Shown: positions 17,181 to 26,564, counted from the stretch's first letter. The stretch: DNA of 53,332 nucleotides from Rhodothermales bacterium (GCA_039944855.1 JBDUXZ010000003.1:194169-247500); one strand, 5' to 3'. Translations and numbers: made by a program. Notes: a model not told the origin generated them from the letters alone.

Positions 17181-18977
17181 ATGGAATCCCTCGTCTTCGT
17201 CAGCCTCGCCCCGGTCGCCACCATCCTCATGCTGGTGGTGGCGCACTTCGCGTGGCGTCGGCGCGCGGAGCCCGGTGGCCGGGCGCTCTTCGCGTTCTCG
17301 ATCCTGGAGGCGGGCTGGCTCGCGTGCGACACGCTGGCGCTCGTCGCGCCGACGCCGGAGGCGACCCTCCGCCTCACGCAAGCGACGCTCTTGTTCGCCT
17401 CGCTCCTGGGTACGGTGTGGCTCGCCTTCGTGCTGAGCTACACCGAGCGCTTCTCGCGCGCCGCGCGGATCGCGGTCGGGGCGCTCGCCGCGTGGTGCCT
17501 CTTCTTCAGCGGGATGGCGCTCACCAACGACGCGCACCGGCTCGTGTGGGCAACGTGGGAAGCGGTCCCCGACGGCCCGTTCCTCCGACTCGCGTACACC
17601 CTGGGTCCGCTCGCGTGGGCGCAGACCGCGTTCATGTGGGTGGCGATGACGGTCTCGTTCGGGGCGATTCTGGTGGCGTACGCCGGGGCCGGCGAGCGGG
17701 CCCGCACCCTCTCGTGGTGGATCGTGGCCGGGGCCCTCGTGCCGATGGGGCTCAACGTCGGCTTCCTGCTCGGGCTGGGGCCGTTCGCGAAGGACTTCAC
17801 CCCGCTCGCCCTCGCCATTTCGTCCGGGGCGTTCGCGCTCGGTCTGGCACGCTATCAGTTCCTGGACCTCCGGCCCGTCGCCCGCGCGGCACTCGTGGAC
17901 GCCCTCCACGAAGGGATGCTCGTGCTCGACGCCCGAGGCCGCATCGCCGACGTAAATCCTGCGATGCGAAGCATTCTGGGAGAGCCCGACGCGCTCATCG
18001 GGTGCCCGCTCCACGACGTGGATCCGCTGCTGGATAAAGCCATCGCCGAGGCTCCCACCCTGCCGTTCCGCGTCGGCGACGGCGCGGACGCGCGGTACTT
18101 CGACCTCCGCGTCTCGCCGCTCTCCGGTCGCAATGGCCGCGCCTCCGGCCGCCTCGTGCTGCTGCACGACGTGTCGCACCGGCGCGAAGAGCAGGCCGCG
18201 GTGGGCCGAGCCAACGCCGCCCTCTCCGAGGCGAACGCCGAGTTGCAAGCGAGCAACGAAGAGCTCGATGCGTTCGCCCACACCGTCGCGCACGACCTCA
18301 AGAACTCCATCCACAACGTGCTAGGCTACGCCGAACTCCTGCGCGACGACGGCCCGGAGCTTCCGCCCGACGCCCACCACGCGCTGGCGGACGACCTGGT
18401 CCGGCAGGCGCGCAAGATGGGCAGCGTCGTCCACGAGCTCCTGCTCCTCGCCGTCGTACGGCAGACCGCCGTCGAGCCGCAGCCGATCGCGATGGACGCG
18501 GTCGTGGAGGAGGCGCTGGACCGGGCCCAGCATGCGCGAGGTGACGCCAGCGAAGTCACGCTCCCGGTGTCGTGGCCGGAGGCGTCGGGCCACGCGCCGT
18601 GGGTCGAGGAGATCTGGGTGAACTACCTCACGAACGCCGCGAAGTATGGCGGCCCGACGGTCACGCTCGGGGCCGAGGCCGCTGCGTCCGGGCAGGCCCG
18701 GTTCTGGGTCCACGACGACGGCCCCGGCATCCCGCCCGGCGCCCAGCAGCGCCTGTTCATCCCGTTCTCGCGCGTCGGTACGGAGGCCGTCGAGGGGCAC
18801 GGCCTCGGGCTCTCGATCGTGCGCCGCATCGCGGAGCGGCTGGACGGTACCTGCGGTGTCGAGAGCGCGCCCGGCGAGGGCACCCGGTTCTGGTTCGAGC
18901 TTCCGTGCGCGTCGCTGTGCGCGTCGCTCTCCACGGCCGACGCGGAAGGGGACTTGACCAGAGCCAAAGCGGCCTGA
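17181..18977 (+). CDS. Sensor histidine kinase: 7TM, PAS, HisKA, HATPase
   Basis: This 598-residue protein has about seven hydrophobic helices in residues 1-220, in the style of the HisKA_7TM sensor region. A PAS-like domain follows at about 230-325 (LVDALHEGMLVLDARGRIAD), then a coiled coil (RANAALSEANAELQASNEEL), and a HisKA helix with phospho-acceptor H371 in TVAHDLKNS. The ATPase domain shows NYLTNAAKYG (N box), DDGPGIP (G1) and GHGLGLSIVRRI (G2). It autophosphorylates and passes phosphate to an unknown regulator; none is adjacent. ATG 17181 is preferred over the GTG 57 bases upstream because the hydrophobic N-terminus starts there. Confidence 0.94.
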   Translation: MESLVFVSLAPVATILMLVVAHFAWRRRAEPGGRALFAFSILEAGWLACDTLALVAPTPEATLRLTQATLLFASLLGTVWLAFVLSYTERFSRAARIAVGALAAWCLFFSGMALTNDAHRLVWATWEAVPDGPFLRLAYTLGPLAWAQTAFMWVAMTVSFGAILVAYAGAGERARTLSWWIVAGALVPMGLNVGFLLGLGPFAKDFTPLALAISSGAFALGLARYQFLDLRPVARAALVDALHEGMLVLDARGRIADVNPAMRSILGEPDALIGCPLHDVDPLLDKAIAEAPTLPFRVGDGADARYFDLRVSPLSGRNGRASGRLVLLHDVSHRREEQAAVGRANAALSEANAELQASNEELDAFAHTVAHDLKNSIHNVLGYAELLRDDGPELPPDAHHALADDLVRQARKMGSVVHELLLLAVVRQTAVEPQPIAMDAVVEEALDRAQHARGDASEVTLPVSWPEASGHAPWVEEIWVNYLTNAAKYGGPTVTLGAEAAASGQARFWVHDDGPGIPPGAQQRLFIPFSRVGTEAVEGHGLGLSIVRRIAERLDGTCGVESAPGEGTRFWFELPCASLCASLSTADAEGDLTRAKAA

Positions 18978-19002
18978 CGAAGCAGCTCCCCGGCGTCGGA
19001 GA

Positions 19003-20373
19003 CTACTCCTCGTCGTCGGCGTAGCGGCGGGCGCGCTTCTCGACGGACTCCTCCTCGTCGCGCGCGCGCCACACGGCGAGCCGCTCGGCGACGGTCCGCT
19101 CGTAGCCGAGGTCGCGCGGCGTGTAGAAGTAGAGCCCCTGCATCTCGGCGGGGAGGTACTGCTCGGGGACGTAGCCGTCGCGGTAGGCGTGGGGGTACTT
19201 GTAGCCGACGCCGTGGCCGAGCCCTGCCTTGTCGCGGCTGCCGTCTTTGAGCGCGTTCGGCATGTCGCCCGTCGTCTCGTTCTGCACGTGCCTGAGCGCG
19301 TCGAAGTAGGCGAAGATGCTGTTCGACTTCGGCGCGGTCGCGAGGTAGAGGCAGCACTCGGCGAGGGGGAACTGGCCCTCGGGCATCCCGACGTAGTCGA
19401 ACGCGGCGGCGCAGGCCGTCGCCACCTGGACCGCGCGCGGGTCAGCGAGGCCGATGTCTTCGGAGGCGAAGATGAGCATGCGGCGGAGGATGAAGCGCGG
19501 GTCCTCGCCGGCGTAGACCATCTTCGCGAGCCAGTACAACGCGGCGTCGGGGTCGCTCCCGCGGAGGCTCTTGATGAAGGCGGAGATCGTGTCGAAGTGG
19601 GCGTCGCCCTCTTTGTCGTAGAGCACGGCGCGGCGCTGGATCGAGTCCTCGGCCACGGCCATGTCGACGTGGACCACGCCCTCGGCGTCTGCCGGCGTCG
19701 TCTCGACGGCGAGTTCGAGCGCGTTGAGCAGGCTCCGCGCGTCGCCGTTCGCCGTGTTCACGAGGTGGTCGAGCGCGTCGTCGTCGACGCGGACGGCGCG
19801 GTCGCCGTAGCCGCGCCGCTCGTCGGCGAGGGCCTGGCGGGCGACCTGCCTCAGATCGTCTTCCGTCAGCGTCTGCATCTCGAAGACGCGGCTTCGGCTG
19901 ACGAGCGCCTTGTTGACCTCGAAGTACGGGTTCTCCGTCGTCGCCCCGATGAACACGACGGTGCCGTTCTCGACGTGCGGGAGGAGCGCGTCCTGCTGCG
20001 CCTTGTTGAAACGGTGCACCTCATCGACGAAGAGGATCGTGCGCTGGCCGTGGTGGCGGAGCCGCTGCTGCGCCGCGTCGATCTCCTCGCGGATGTTCTT
20101 CACCCCGGCGAGCACGGCGTTGAGCGTGGCGAAGTGGCTCTCCGTCGTGTTCGCGATGATCCGCGCGAGCGTGGTCTTGCCGGTGCCGGGCGGACCGAAG
20201 AAGATGACGGAGGTAACGCGATCGGCCTCGACGGCGCGGCGGAGCAGCTTGCCGGGGCCGAGGATGTGCGGCTGCCCGGCGAACTGGTCGAGCGTGCGGG
20301 GCCGCATCCGGTCGGCAAGCGGGGCGCTCGCGGCGCGGAGGTCGTCGGCGCGAGCCTGGAAGAGGTCGGACAT
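19003..20373 (-). CDS. rarA: Replication-associated recombination protein A (RarA/MgsA)
   Basis: This AAA+ ATPase (456 aa) is related to clamp-loader subunits and works at stalled replication forks. It carries RMRPRTLDQFAGQPHILGPG, Walker A FFGPPGTGKTT, Walker B LFVDEVHRFNKAQQD and sensor I GATTENPYFEVN. The C-terminal domain keeps the family blocks LRGSDPDAALYWLAKM, GEDPRFILRRM, SEDIGLADP and GYKYPHAY. ATG 20373 (MSDLFQ) is chosen; a GTG eight codons upstream is also possible. It converges on the histidine kinase gene 25 bases away. Confidence 0.96.
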   Translation of the reverse strand: MSDLFQARADDLRAASAPLADRMRPRTLDQFAGQPHILGPGKLLRRAVEADRVTSVIFFGPPGTGKTTLARIIANTTESHFATLNAVLAGVKNIREEIDAAQQRLRHHGQRTILFVDEVHRFNKAQQDALLPHVENGTVVFIGATTENPYFEVNKALVSRSRVFEMQTLTEDDLRQVARQALADERRGYGDRAVRVDDDALDHLVNTANGDARSLLNALELAVETTPADAEGVVHVDMAVAEDSIQRRAVLYDKEGDAHFDTISAFIKSLRGSDPDAALYWLAKMVYAGEDPRFILRRMLIFASEDIGLADPRAVQVATACAAAFDYVGMPEGQFPLAECCLYLATAPKSNSIFAYFDALRHVQNETTGDMPNALKDGSRDKAGLGHGVGYKYPHAYRDGYVPEQYLPAEMQGLYFYTPRDLGYERTVAERLAVWRARDEEESVEKRARRYADDEE

Positions 20374-20549
20374 GGGAGGCGAGTTGGTGTCCTCCACGAT
20401 ACGCCCGCGCGGTGCCGGCGTTCAGGCGCGCCCGTCAGGAAACGATGTGATTCCGCCCGTGCAAATCGCCGTGCCCAAGCCGAACGGAGAGCCCCGGCTC
20501 GGTATACTGTCGCCTGACCTTTCGCACGTTTCCCTTCCTTCTCCGAACC

Positions 20550-21056
20550 ATGCGCCTCTCCACTCTGCTCTCGTTGCTCCTGCTCGGCGGCTGCTCCCTG
20601 TTCAGCAGCGACACCGACGACACCACCTTCCGCACCGACGCCGGCCGCTACGAGGCGCGGCGGACCGGCTACGGCCTCGAACTCGACCCCATCGCCTTCA
20701 CCTTCACGAACGCGCGCTCGCGGGCGGTCTACGTGCCGGGCTGCCCGGGGCCGAACCCGCCGTCGCTCCAAAAGCTGGTCAATGGAGCGTGGGTCGAGGC
20801 GTGGTCGCCCGTCGTGACGCAGTGCCTCGGCCCGTCGGTCCGCGTCGGCGCGGGGCAGGCGTACCGCGACACGCTGCACGTCCTCGCCGGGCTGCCGTCG
20901 GACAACCTCTATCCCAAGTTCGAGACGTTACCGGTCGAGGGCACGTACCGCCTCGTGCTGGGCGTGGACCGGACGGAAGACCCGGAGCGCATCGTACCGA
21001 CGCCGCTCGGCGAGCGCGTCTCCAATCCGTTCGAACTCCGCGAGGCGTCAAACTAA
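20550..21056 (+). CDS. Hypothetical lipoprotein
   Basis: This protein (168 aa) has a lipobox signal LLLLGGC with Cys15, then an acidic linker (SDTDDT) and a compact beta-rich domain with three further cysteines (about 70, 96). I recognise no family. The body resembles intracellular-proteinase-inhibitor-like or Ig-like domains only in its pattern of short strands (IAFTFTNARSRAVYV, GTYRLVLGV), so no function is given. A possible -10 element TATACT lies at 20503-20508 in the divergent region with rarA, but no good -35 accompanies it. Confidence 0.75.
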   Translation: MRLSTLLSLLLLGGCSLFSSDTDDTTFRTDAGRYEARRTGYGLELDPIAFTFTNARSRAVYVPGCPGPNPPSLQKLVNGAWVEAWSPVVTQCLGPSVRVGAGQAYRDTLHVLAGLPSDNLYPKFETLPVEGTYRLVLGVDRTEDPERIVPTPLGERVSNPFELREASN

Positions 21057-21072
21057 GCATCGTCGCGGGTCC

Positions 21073-21354
21073 TCACCCGTCGACGAGGTGCTGGTAGTCC
21101 GGGTGCTTCTCGATGAAGCTTTCGACGAACACGCAGATCGGCCGGACGCGGAGCCCGTGCTCTTCGGCGTAGTCGAGCGCGGTGCGGACGAGCGCCGTTC
21201 CGATGCCCCGGTTGTCGATGGCAGGCGGCACGCCGGTGTGGGTGAACGCGATTACGTCGCCGTCGAGTTGGTAGTCGAGCACGGCGGTCTCGCCGTCCAC
21301 GACGGCTTCGAAACGGCTCTGCTCGGGGTTGTTGGCTACGGGGAAATCGGGCAT
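21073..21354 (-). CDS. Small GNAT-type N-acetyltransferase (YjdJ-like)
   Basis: The 93-residue product has the compact GNAT form of the YjdJ group: a beta sheet (AVLDYQLDGDVIAFTHTGVP), the acetyl-CoA-binding segment DNRGIGTALVRTALDYA and the tail VFVESFIEKHPDYQHLV. The tail with a cysteine and KHP(D/E)Y is typical of this family. The substrate is unknown. It is last in a run of minus-strand genes beginning with the PTPS gene; palindrome family A separates it from the SDR gene. Confidence 0.9.
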   Translation of the reverse strand: MPDFPVANNPEQSRFEAVVDGETAVLDYQLDGDVIAFTHTGVPPAIDNRGIGTALVRTALDYAEEHGLRVRPICVFVESFIEKHPDYQHLVDG

Positions 21355-21373
21355 GGAGACGATGTGGGAACGT

Positions 21374-21397
21374 AGAGACGCAACATGTTGCGTCTCT
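21374..21397. repeat. Palindrome family A, copy 3 (24-nt form)
   Basis: The left arm is AGAGACGCAACA, with 12-base perfect arms. Flanking bases GT on the left keep the GTAG end, but the right end has lost its CTAC. Its last base is also the last base of the stop codon (TGA) of the SDR gene, so insertion or drift may have shaped the protein's end. Confidence 0.8.
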
Positions 21398-22095
21398 CAG
21401 ATGTCGCCCAACTGCGGGCGGAGGAGGAGTTCTTCAACGACCGTGCGGCCGGTGAGGCGGTGCATCGCGAGGACGGCGGCGGCGATGTCTTCGGGCGGCA
21501 TGAGGCGTTCGGGCGGGAGGTCGCTCGCGGCCCAGCTGTCGGTGTACGTCGCGCCGGGGAGGAGCGTCATCACGCGGAGGCCGAGGTCCTGCACCTCTTC
21601 GCGGAGGCTGCGGGCGAGGCCGAGGAGCCCGTGTTTCGCCGCGCCGTACGCCACGCTGCGCGGGTAGCCCTGGATCGACGCGACCGACGCCATGAAGAAC
21701 ACGTCGCCCGAGCCGCGCTCGACGAAGGCCGGCAGAAACGCCTGCGTCACGAGGAACGCGCTCGTGAGGTTCACGTCGATCTGCGCGCGGAAGTCGGCGA
21801 CGCTCATCTCGAGCACGCCGCCGGGCGCGAACGACCCCGCGTTGTTGACGAGCACGTCTGGCGTCCCGAACCGCTCGCGCACCGCCTCGGCCATCGCCGC
21901 GACCGCTTCGTCGTCGGTCACGTCGCAGGGGAAGACGGCGGCCTCGGCGCCGAGCGAGCGGCACCGCTGGGCCACGGCGTCGAGCTTCGATTCGGTCCGC
22001 GCGACGAGGGCGAGCCGCGCTTCGGGTTCGGCGGCGAACGCCTCGGCGATCGCGGCGCCGATGCCCTGGCTGGCTCCGGTGATGAGAACGGTCAT
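21397..22095 (-). CDS. SDR, possible sepiapterin-reductase-type enzyme
   Basis: This classical SDR (232 aa) has the NADP-binding TGASQGIG (about 6-13), an Arg at the end of beta-2 (ALVARTESKLD) favouring NADPH, NNAG (VLVNNAGSFAP), the catalytic Ser in FMASVASIQG, and YGAAK with Tyr and Lys. By sequence alone it resembles many 3-oxoacyl-ACP reductases. Its place 13 bases downstream of a small conserved gene, itself 7 bases after folE, makes a pterin side-chain reductase (sepiapterin reductase) a reasonable inference, not a proof. The ATG at 22095 is well placed. Confidence 0.88.
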   Translation of the reverse strand: MTVLITGASQGIGAAIAEAFAAEPEARLALVARTESKLDAVAQRCRSLGAEAAVFPCDVTDDEAVAAMAEAVRERFGTPDVLVNNAGSFAPGGVLEMSVADFRAQIDVNLTSAFLVTQAFLPAFVERGSGDVFFMASVASIQGYPRSVAYGAAKHGLLGLARSLREEVQDLGLRVMTLLPGATYTDSWAASDLPPERLMPPEDIAAAVLAMHRLTGRTVVEELLLRPQLGDI

Positions 22096-22108
22096 GGGCT
22101 CGGGGGAT

Positions 22109-22453
22109 TCAAATTTCTTCGAGAATGGAGGTGCCGCTCGACCCGTCGCCGCTCGTCCACTGCCAGACTTCGTGCAGGCGGAGGCGGCCGTCGGGGAGCG
22201 TTTCGGGCGTGGAAGTGCAGACGCCGGTCATGAGTTCGCCAGCGTCGTTGACGTGCGCGTACCGCATATCGAGCCGGCCGTCGTCGTCCACGGTCGCGAC
22301 GAGCGTGCCGAGAGCGACGCCGCCGCCACGGTACGTCGCCCACACCGCCTCGCCTTCCTGGCGGTACTCGAAGACGGTCTCGGCGCCGACCTCCCCGTTC
22401 GCCGTGTTCGCGACAGTGCGGAAGCGGCGGCCGTCGTAGTTCGGCGCGGGCAT
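22109..22453 (-). CDS. Conserved small protein of the Bacteroidetes type often labelled N-acetylglutamate synthase
   Basis: This protein (114 aa) starts MPAPNYDGRRFRTVANTANG and includes GEVGAETVFEYRQEG, DMRYAHVNDAGELMTGVC and LHEVWQWTSGDGSSG, ending ILEEI. I recognise the pattern from Bacteroidetes proteins that databases call N-acetylglutamate synthase, but nothing here resembles a GNAT fold and the label is probably historical. The repeating strand-turn pattern suggests a small beta-barrel (calycin-like), which is an inference. It sits between folE (7 bases) and the SDR gene (13 bases), so it is probably co-translated with the pterin genes. Confidence 0.8.
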   Translation of the reverse strand: MPAPNYDGRRFRTVANTANGEVGAETVFEYRQEGEAVWATYRGGGVALGTLVATVDDDGRLDMRYAHVNDAGELMTGVCTSTPETLPDGRLRLHEVWQWTSGDGSSGTSILEEI

Positions 22454-22460
22454 CGGCGGC

Positions 22461-23144
22461 TCAGTGCCCGTTGATGAGCCGCATGAACTCGGCGCGGGTG
22501 TGGATGTTGTCGATGAACACGCCGCTCATCGCGCTCGTGGCGGTGAACGAGGTCTGCTTCTCGGCACCGCGCATCATCATGCACAGGTGCTGCGCCTCGA
22601 TCACGACGGCGACGCCCTGCGGGTCGAGCACTTCCTGGATGGCGTCGCGGATCTGGATCGTCAGTCGCTCCTGCACCTGCAGCCGGCGGGCGAACACGTC
22701 AACGACGCGGGGGATCTTCGAGAGCCCGACGATCCGGCCGTTCGGGATGTACGCGACGTGCGCCTTCCCGAAGAACGGGAGCATGTGGTGCTCGCAGAGG
22801 CTGTACACCTCGATGTCGCGCACGAGAATCATCTCGTTGTAGTCCTCCTCGAAGAGCGCCGAGCGGAGGATGGCGTGGGGGTCGAGGCCGTAGCCGTGGG
22901 TGAGGAACTGGTGCGCCTTCGCGACCCGTTCCGGCGTCTTCGCGAGCCCCTCGCGCTCGGGGTCCTCGCCCACGAGGCGGAGGATCTCGCGGGCGTGCTC
23001 GGCGAGCCGCTCCGTCTTCTCCGCGTGGTAGATGTCGCGGCGCTCGTAGTGCTCCGGGGAGTAGAGGTCGGTCGCGAGGTCGGAGGCGCCGGGGCCGAAG
23101 TGGTCGGGGTCGGTGTTCGTGTGGTCGTCCATGGGCTGCGTCAT
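22461..23144 (-). CDS. folE: GTP cyclohydrolase I FolE
   Basis: The product (227 aa) converts GTP to 7,8-dihydroneopterin triphosphate, the first step to folate, biopterin and (with QueD) queuosine precursors. Type IA motifs are clear: [39 protein letters not shown] with zinc-ligand Cys and His, [20 protein letters not shown] and the second zinc Cys in [15 protein letters not shown]. An N-terminal extension of about 45 residues is rich in Asp/His. The ATG overlaps the stop of the upstream PTPS gene as ATGA, so the two are translationally coupled; a second in-frame ATG lies four codons in. Confidence 0.97.
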   Translation of the reverse strand: MTQPMDDHTNTDPDHFGPGASDLATDLYSPEHYERRDIYHAEKTERLAEHAREILRLVGEDPEREGLAKTPERVAKAHQFLTHGYGLDPHAILRSALFEEDYNEMILVRDIEVYSLCEHHMLPFFGKAHVAYIPNGRIVGLSKIPRVVDVFARRLQVQERLTIQIRDAIQEVLDPQGVAVVIEAQHLCMMMRGAEKQTSFTATSAMSGVFIDNIHTRAEFMRLINGH

Positions 23145-23566
23145 TCGCCTCGGTATTCGGCCATGTTGTTTTCGGTCTCGTAGAGCCGGACGGCGTGGAG
23201 CCGACGGCGCGGCGCATCGCGCGCGATCTCGTCCGCGATCTCGTTCCAGATCGCCACGGCGACGTTCTCTGTCGAGGGCAGCACGCCCTGTAGGAAGTCC
23301 ACGTCGAGGTTGAGATTCCGATGGTCGAGCTTGTCGACGACGCGGTCGTGGAGGAGCTGCTTGAGCGCGCCGAGGTCGATCACGTAACCCGTGTCGGGGT
23401 CCGGCTCGCCGGCCACGGTGACGTCGAGCGTGTAGTTGTGGCCGTGCCAGTTGGGGTAGTTGCACTTCCCAAACGTCTCCCGATTCCACTCGTCCGACTT
23501 TGCCGGGTTGTGGAGCCGGTGCGCGGCGTTGAAGCGGACGGTGCGGGTGGCGTAGACGGTCGGCAT
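23141..23566 (-). CDS. 6-pyruvoyl-tetrahydropterin synthase family (PTPS-II-like)
   Basis: The protein (141 aa) has the zinc histidines in NAAHRLHNP and HGH, and catalytic blocks [33 protein letters not shown] and [14 protein letters not shown]. Spacing decides the subtype. Here five residues separate Cys from HGH (C-x5-HGH), as in biopterin-forming PTPS, while QueD proteins for queuosine usually have C-x3-HGH. It probably removes triphosphate and rearranges the FolE product to 6-pyruvoyl-tetrahydropterin. ATG 23566 is preferred over an upstream frame extension. It overlaps folE by 4 bases. Confidence 0.9.
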   Translation of the reverse strand: MPTVYATRTVRFNAAHRLHNPAKSDEWNRETFGKCNYPNWHGHNYTLDVTVAGEPDPDTGYVIDLGALKQLLHDRVVDKLDHRNLNLDVDFLQGVLPSTENVAVAIWNEIADEIARDAPRRRLHAVRLYETENNMAEYRGE

Positions 23567-23750
23567 AGTCGGTGCAACAACGATTGGAGTCCCGGTTCTG
23601 AACACGCCCCGCCGCCGTTCGTTCCTCCCCTGCCGCCGTGCAGACACGCTCTTTCCACGGCACGCGTGCGCACCCCATCGCCCCGCCTATCTTCCCCTCA
23701 GCCGCCCGCGCACAGCCTTTGCCTGTCCCTCACGTCCACCTCCCACCGCC

Positions 23751-24089
23751 ATGAGCAAAACCCTCTTCCAGAAGATCGCCGACGGCGAGATCCCGGCGGA
23801 CATCGTCTACGAGGACGACCGCGTTATCGCCTTCCGCGACATCAACCCGCAGGCCCCGACCCACCTCCTCATCGTCCCCCGTAAACCGATCCCGCGCGCC
23901 GACGCGATCGAGGAAGAGGACGAGGCGCTCGTCGGCCACCTGTTCACCGTGGCTCGGACCGTGGCGGGCGACGAAGGGCTGAGCGACTACCGGCTCGTGA
24001 TGAACAACGGCGAAGGGGCCGGGCAGTCCGTCTTCCACATCCACCTCCACCTCCTCGGCGGGCGCGGCCTGCAGTGGCCGCCCGGCTGA
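23751..24089 (+). CDS. HIT-family (HINT-like) nucleotide hydrolase
   Basis: This 112-residue protein has the histidine triad HIHLHLLGG near the C-terminus and the conserved front KIADGEIPADIVYEDDRVIA, PTHLLIVPRKPI and NNGEGAGQSVFH. HINT proteins hydrolyse nucleoside phosphoramidates such as aminoacyl-AMP side products; the physiological substrate is usually unknown. It starts a plus-strand set with the ABC ATPase gene 13 bases later, divergent from the PTPS gene across 184 bases in which I could fix no promoter. Confidence 0.95.
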   Translation: MSKTLFQKIADGEIPADIVYEDDRVIAFRDINPQAPTHLLIVPRKPIPRADAIEEEDEALVGHLFTVARTVAGDEGLSDYRLVMNNGEGAGQSVFHIHLHLLGGRGLQWPPG

Positions 24090-24102
24090 TCTCAGATACC
24101 GA

Positions 24103-24878
<776 letters not shown>

Positions 24879-24882
<4 letters not shown>

Positions 24883-25481
24883 CCACGCTCGGCGTCACCG
24901 GCGGCATCGGCAGCGGGAAATCGGCGGCGTGCCGGATCTTCGAAGAACTCGGCGCGCGCGTCGTCTACGCCGACGTCGAGGCGAAGCAGCTGATGCATCA
25001 GGACTCAGCGCTGCGAGCCGCGATCACCGAGGCGTTCGGGTCGGAGAGCTACGACGCCGAGGGCCGGCTGAACCGCCCCCACCTCGCCGCCCGCGTGTTC
25101 GGCGACGCCACGCAGGTCGCCCGGCTCAACGCGCTCGTCCACCCTCGTGTCCGCGAGCGCATGCTCGCCCTCATCGACAAGGCCCGCGCCGACGGCACTG
25201 ACCTGCTCGTCTACGAGGCCGCGCTCCTCTTCGAGACCGGCGCGGACCGCGTGCTCGACCACGTAGCTGTCGTCGACGCGCCAATCGACACACGCATCGC
25301 CCGCGTGGTGGAGCGCGACGGCGTGACGCGCGAAGCCGTCCTCGCCCGGATGCAGCACCAACTCCCCGCCGCCGACCTCCGCCGCCGCGCCGACTTCGTG
25401 ATCGAGAACGACGGCGACCTCACCCACCTCCGTGCCCAAGTCGAGGCGCTCTACCGTCGGTTCACGTCAGCCCCTGCGTGA
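24879..25481 (+). CDS. coaE: Dephospho-CoA kinase CoaE
   Basis: The product (200 aa) phosphorylates the 3'-hydroxyl of dephospho-CoA, the last step of coenzyme A synthesis. It shows Walker A GVTGGIGSGKS at the N-terminus, the family blocks LNRPHLAARVFGD, LNALVHPRVRERM and LVYEAALLFETG, and the C-terminal R-rich helix RRRADFVIENDG. It has the expected length. Its start ATGA overlaps the ABC ATPase stop, so the two are translated together. Confidence 0.96.
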
Positions 25482-25562
25482 GCGGCGTTGCCGGAGCCTC
25501 TTCGTCGCTGGATCGGTTCCGGGACGGCATCGTTGCAGACGGCACCCACGCACGACGCTTCC

Positions 25563-25913
25563 TCAGGGGCGCAGCGCGAGCGCGTAGACGAGGATGTACG
25601 CGTTGACCAGCATCAGCACGAACGCTGGAACCGTTTCGAGGAGCGGGTCCCGGACGCGGAGCCGCGTCGCGACGCCGAGGGCCATCAGCGCGGTGAGCCC
25701 GGCCGAAGCCAGGATGAGCACGGCGGGGACGACGTATCCGACGACGAGCCCGGCTGCTCCGAGCACTTCCAGACTCCCGGTCAGCTTCCGGTAGCGGCTG
25801 AGCCCGTACCGCTCGAACTCGGCGACCATCCCGTCGGCGAAGAGGCAGTCGAGACCGTAATAGAGGAAGAGGACGACCGAGAGGCCGAGGGCGGCTTGGA
25901 AGGCGATGTGCAT
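25563..25913 (-). CDS. DoxX-like membrane protein 1
   Basis: This protein (116 aa) has four hydrophobic helices with the DoxX features LEVLGAAGLVVGYVVPAVLI and RLRVRDPLLETVPAFVLM; an N-terminal amphipathic helix carries FERYGLSRYRKLTG. DoxX family members are small membrane proteins of varied or unknown function, some linked to thiosulfate oxidation or oxidative stress. It is convergent with coaE (81 bases, nothing recognised) and divergent from a second DoxX-like gene. Confidence 0.8.
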   Translation of the reverse strand: MHIAFQAALGLSVVLFLYYGLDCLFADGMVAEFERYGLSRYRKLTGSLEVLGAAGLVVGYVVPAVLILASAGLTALMALGVATRLRVRDPLLETVPAFVLMLVNAYILVYALALRP

Positions 25914-25987
25914 GGGCGATCGGCACGCTGGGGGCGGAGCGCGTAGCTTAGGGGTTTCCTAGCTGCCGATTTTCCACCGGTGAACGC

Positions 25988-26353
25988 ATGAACTGGCTCT
26001 CTATCCTTCTCCAAGTGGCCGTCAGTCTAGGCCTTCTCAACGTGTGGCTGGTGCGGGCACGCTCATCGACATCGTACCGGGGCGGCGGGGCGCAGTCGCT
26101 CAAGGAGGAGTTCGCCGAGTACGGGCTGCCCGAGTGGATGTTCTACCTCGTCGGCGCGCTGAAGATCGGCGCGGCGGTGGCGCTCCTCCTCGGCATCTGG
26201 GTGGAGGCCCTCGTGGTACCGGCCGCGATCGTCGTCGCCGTCCTCATGCTCGGGGCCCTCGCCATGCACCTCAAAGTGAAGGACCCACTGATGAAGGCGC
26301 TCCCGGCGGCCCTTGTGCTCCTCATGAGCGTGGGGATCCTGCTGCTCCGCTGA
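25988..26353 (+). CDS. DoxX-like membrane protein 2
   Basis: This protein (121 aa) has an N-terminal helix LSILLQVAVSLGLLNVWL, then EFAEYGLPEWMFYLVGALKI, LLLGIWVEALVVPAAIVVAV and a final MHLKVKDPLMKALPAALVLL. The plan mirrors the neighbouring DoxX-like protein: (Y/F)xxYGL, a G-rich helix and a VKDPL/VRDPL loop. The pair may derive from an old inverted duplication. The 74-base gap between them must hold both promoters but shows no clear elements. The 211 bases after it (26354-26564) contain no gene or signal I can support. Confidence 0.8.
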   Translation: MNWLSILLQVAVSLGLLNVWLVRARSSTSYRGGGAQSLKEEFAEYGLPEWMFYLVGALKIGAAVALLLGIWVEALVVPAAIVVAVLMLGALAMHLKVKDPLMKALPAALVLLMSVGILLLR

Positions 26354-26564
26354 CTCCCTCGCGGGATCCGCAAGGGGTGACGCTCGACAAGGGCTTCGCT
26401 ACTCTGCGCAACCCCGCACGCCGAGAAGCCTGCCAGTCCGCTCCGTGCTGCCTCCCCCGCCGCCCTCCGCCGCCGCCCTGCGGTCGCTGCTTACGCATGC
26501 CGCCACAACCACGATGCCCTACCGAGAACATAGGCGTTGTGAACGCACCGCCTCGTACCTCACC

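Noticed and set aside
22109-22453. Naming this gene N-acetylglutamate synthase
   Set aside because: The name is inherited in databases for this family, but no acetyltransferase motif is present.
23141-23566. Naming this gene queD of queuosine synthesis
   Set aside because: The C-x5-HGH spacing is that of biopterin-type PTPS and no queC, queE or queF is nearby; the symbol was left empty.
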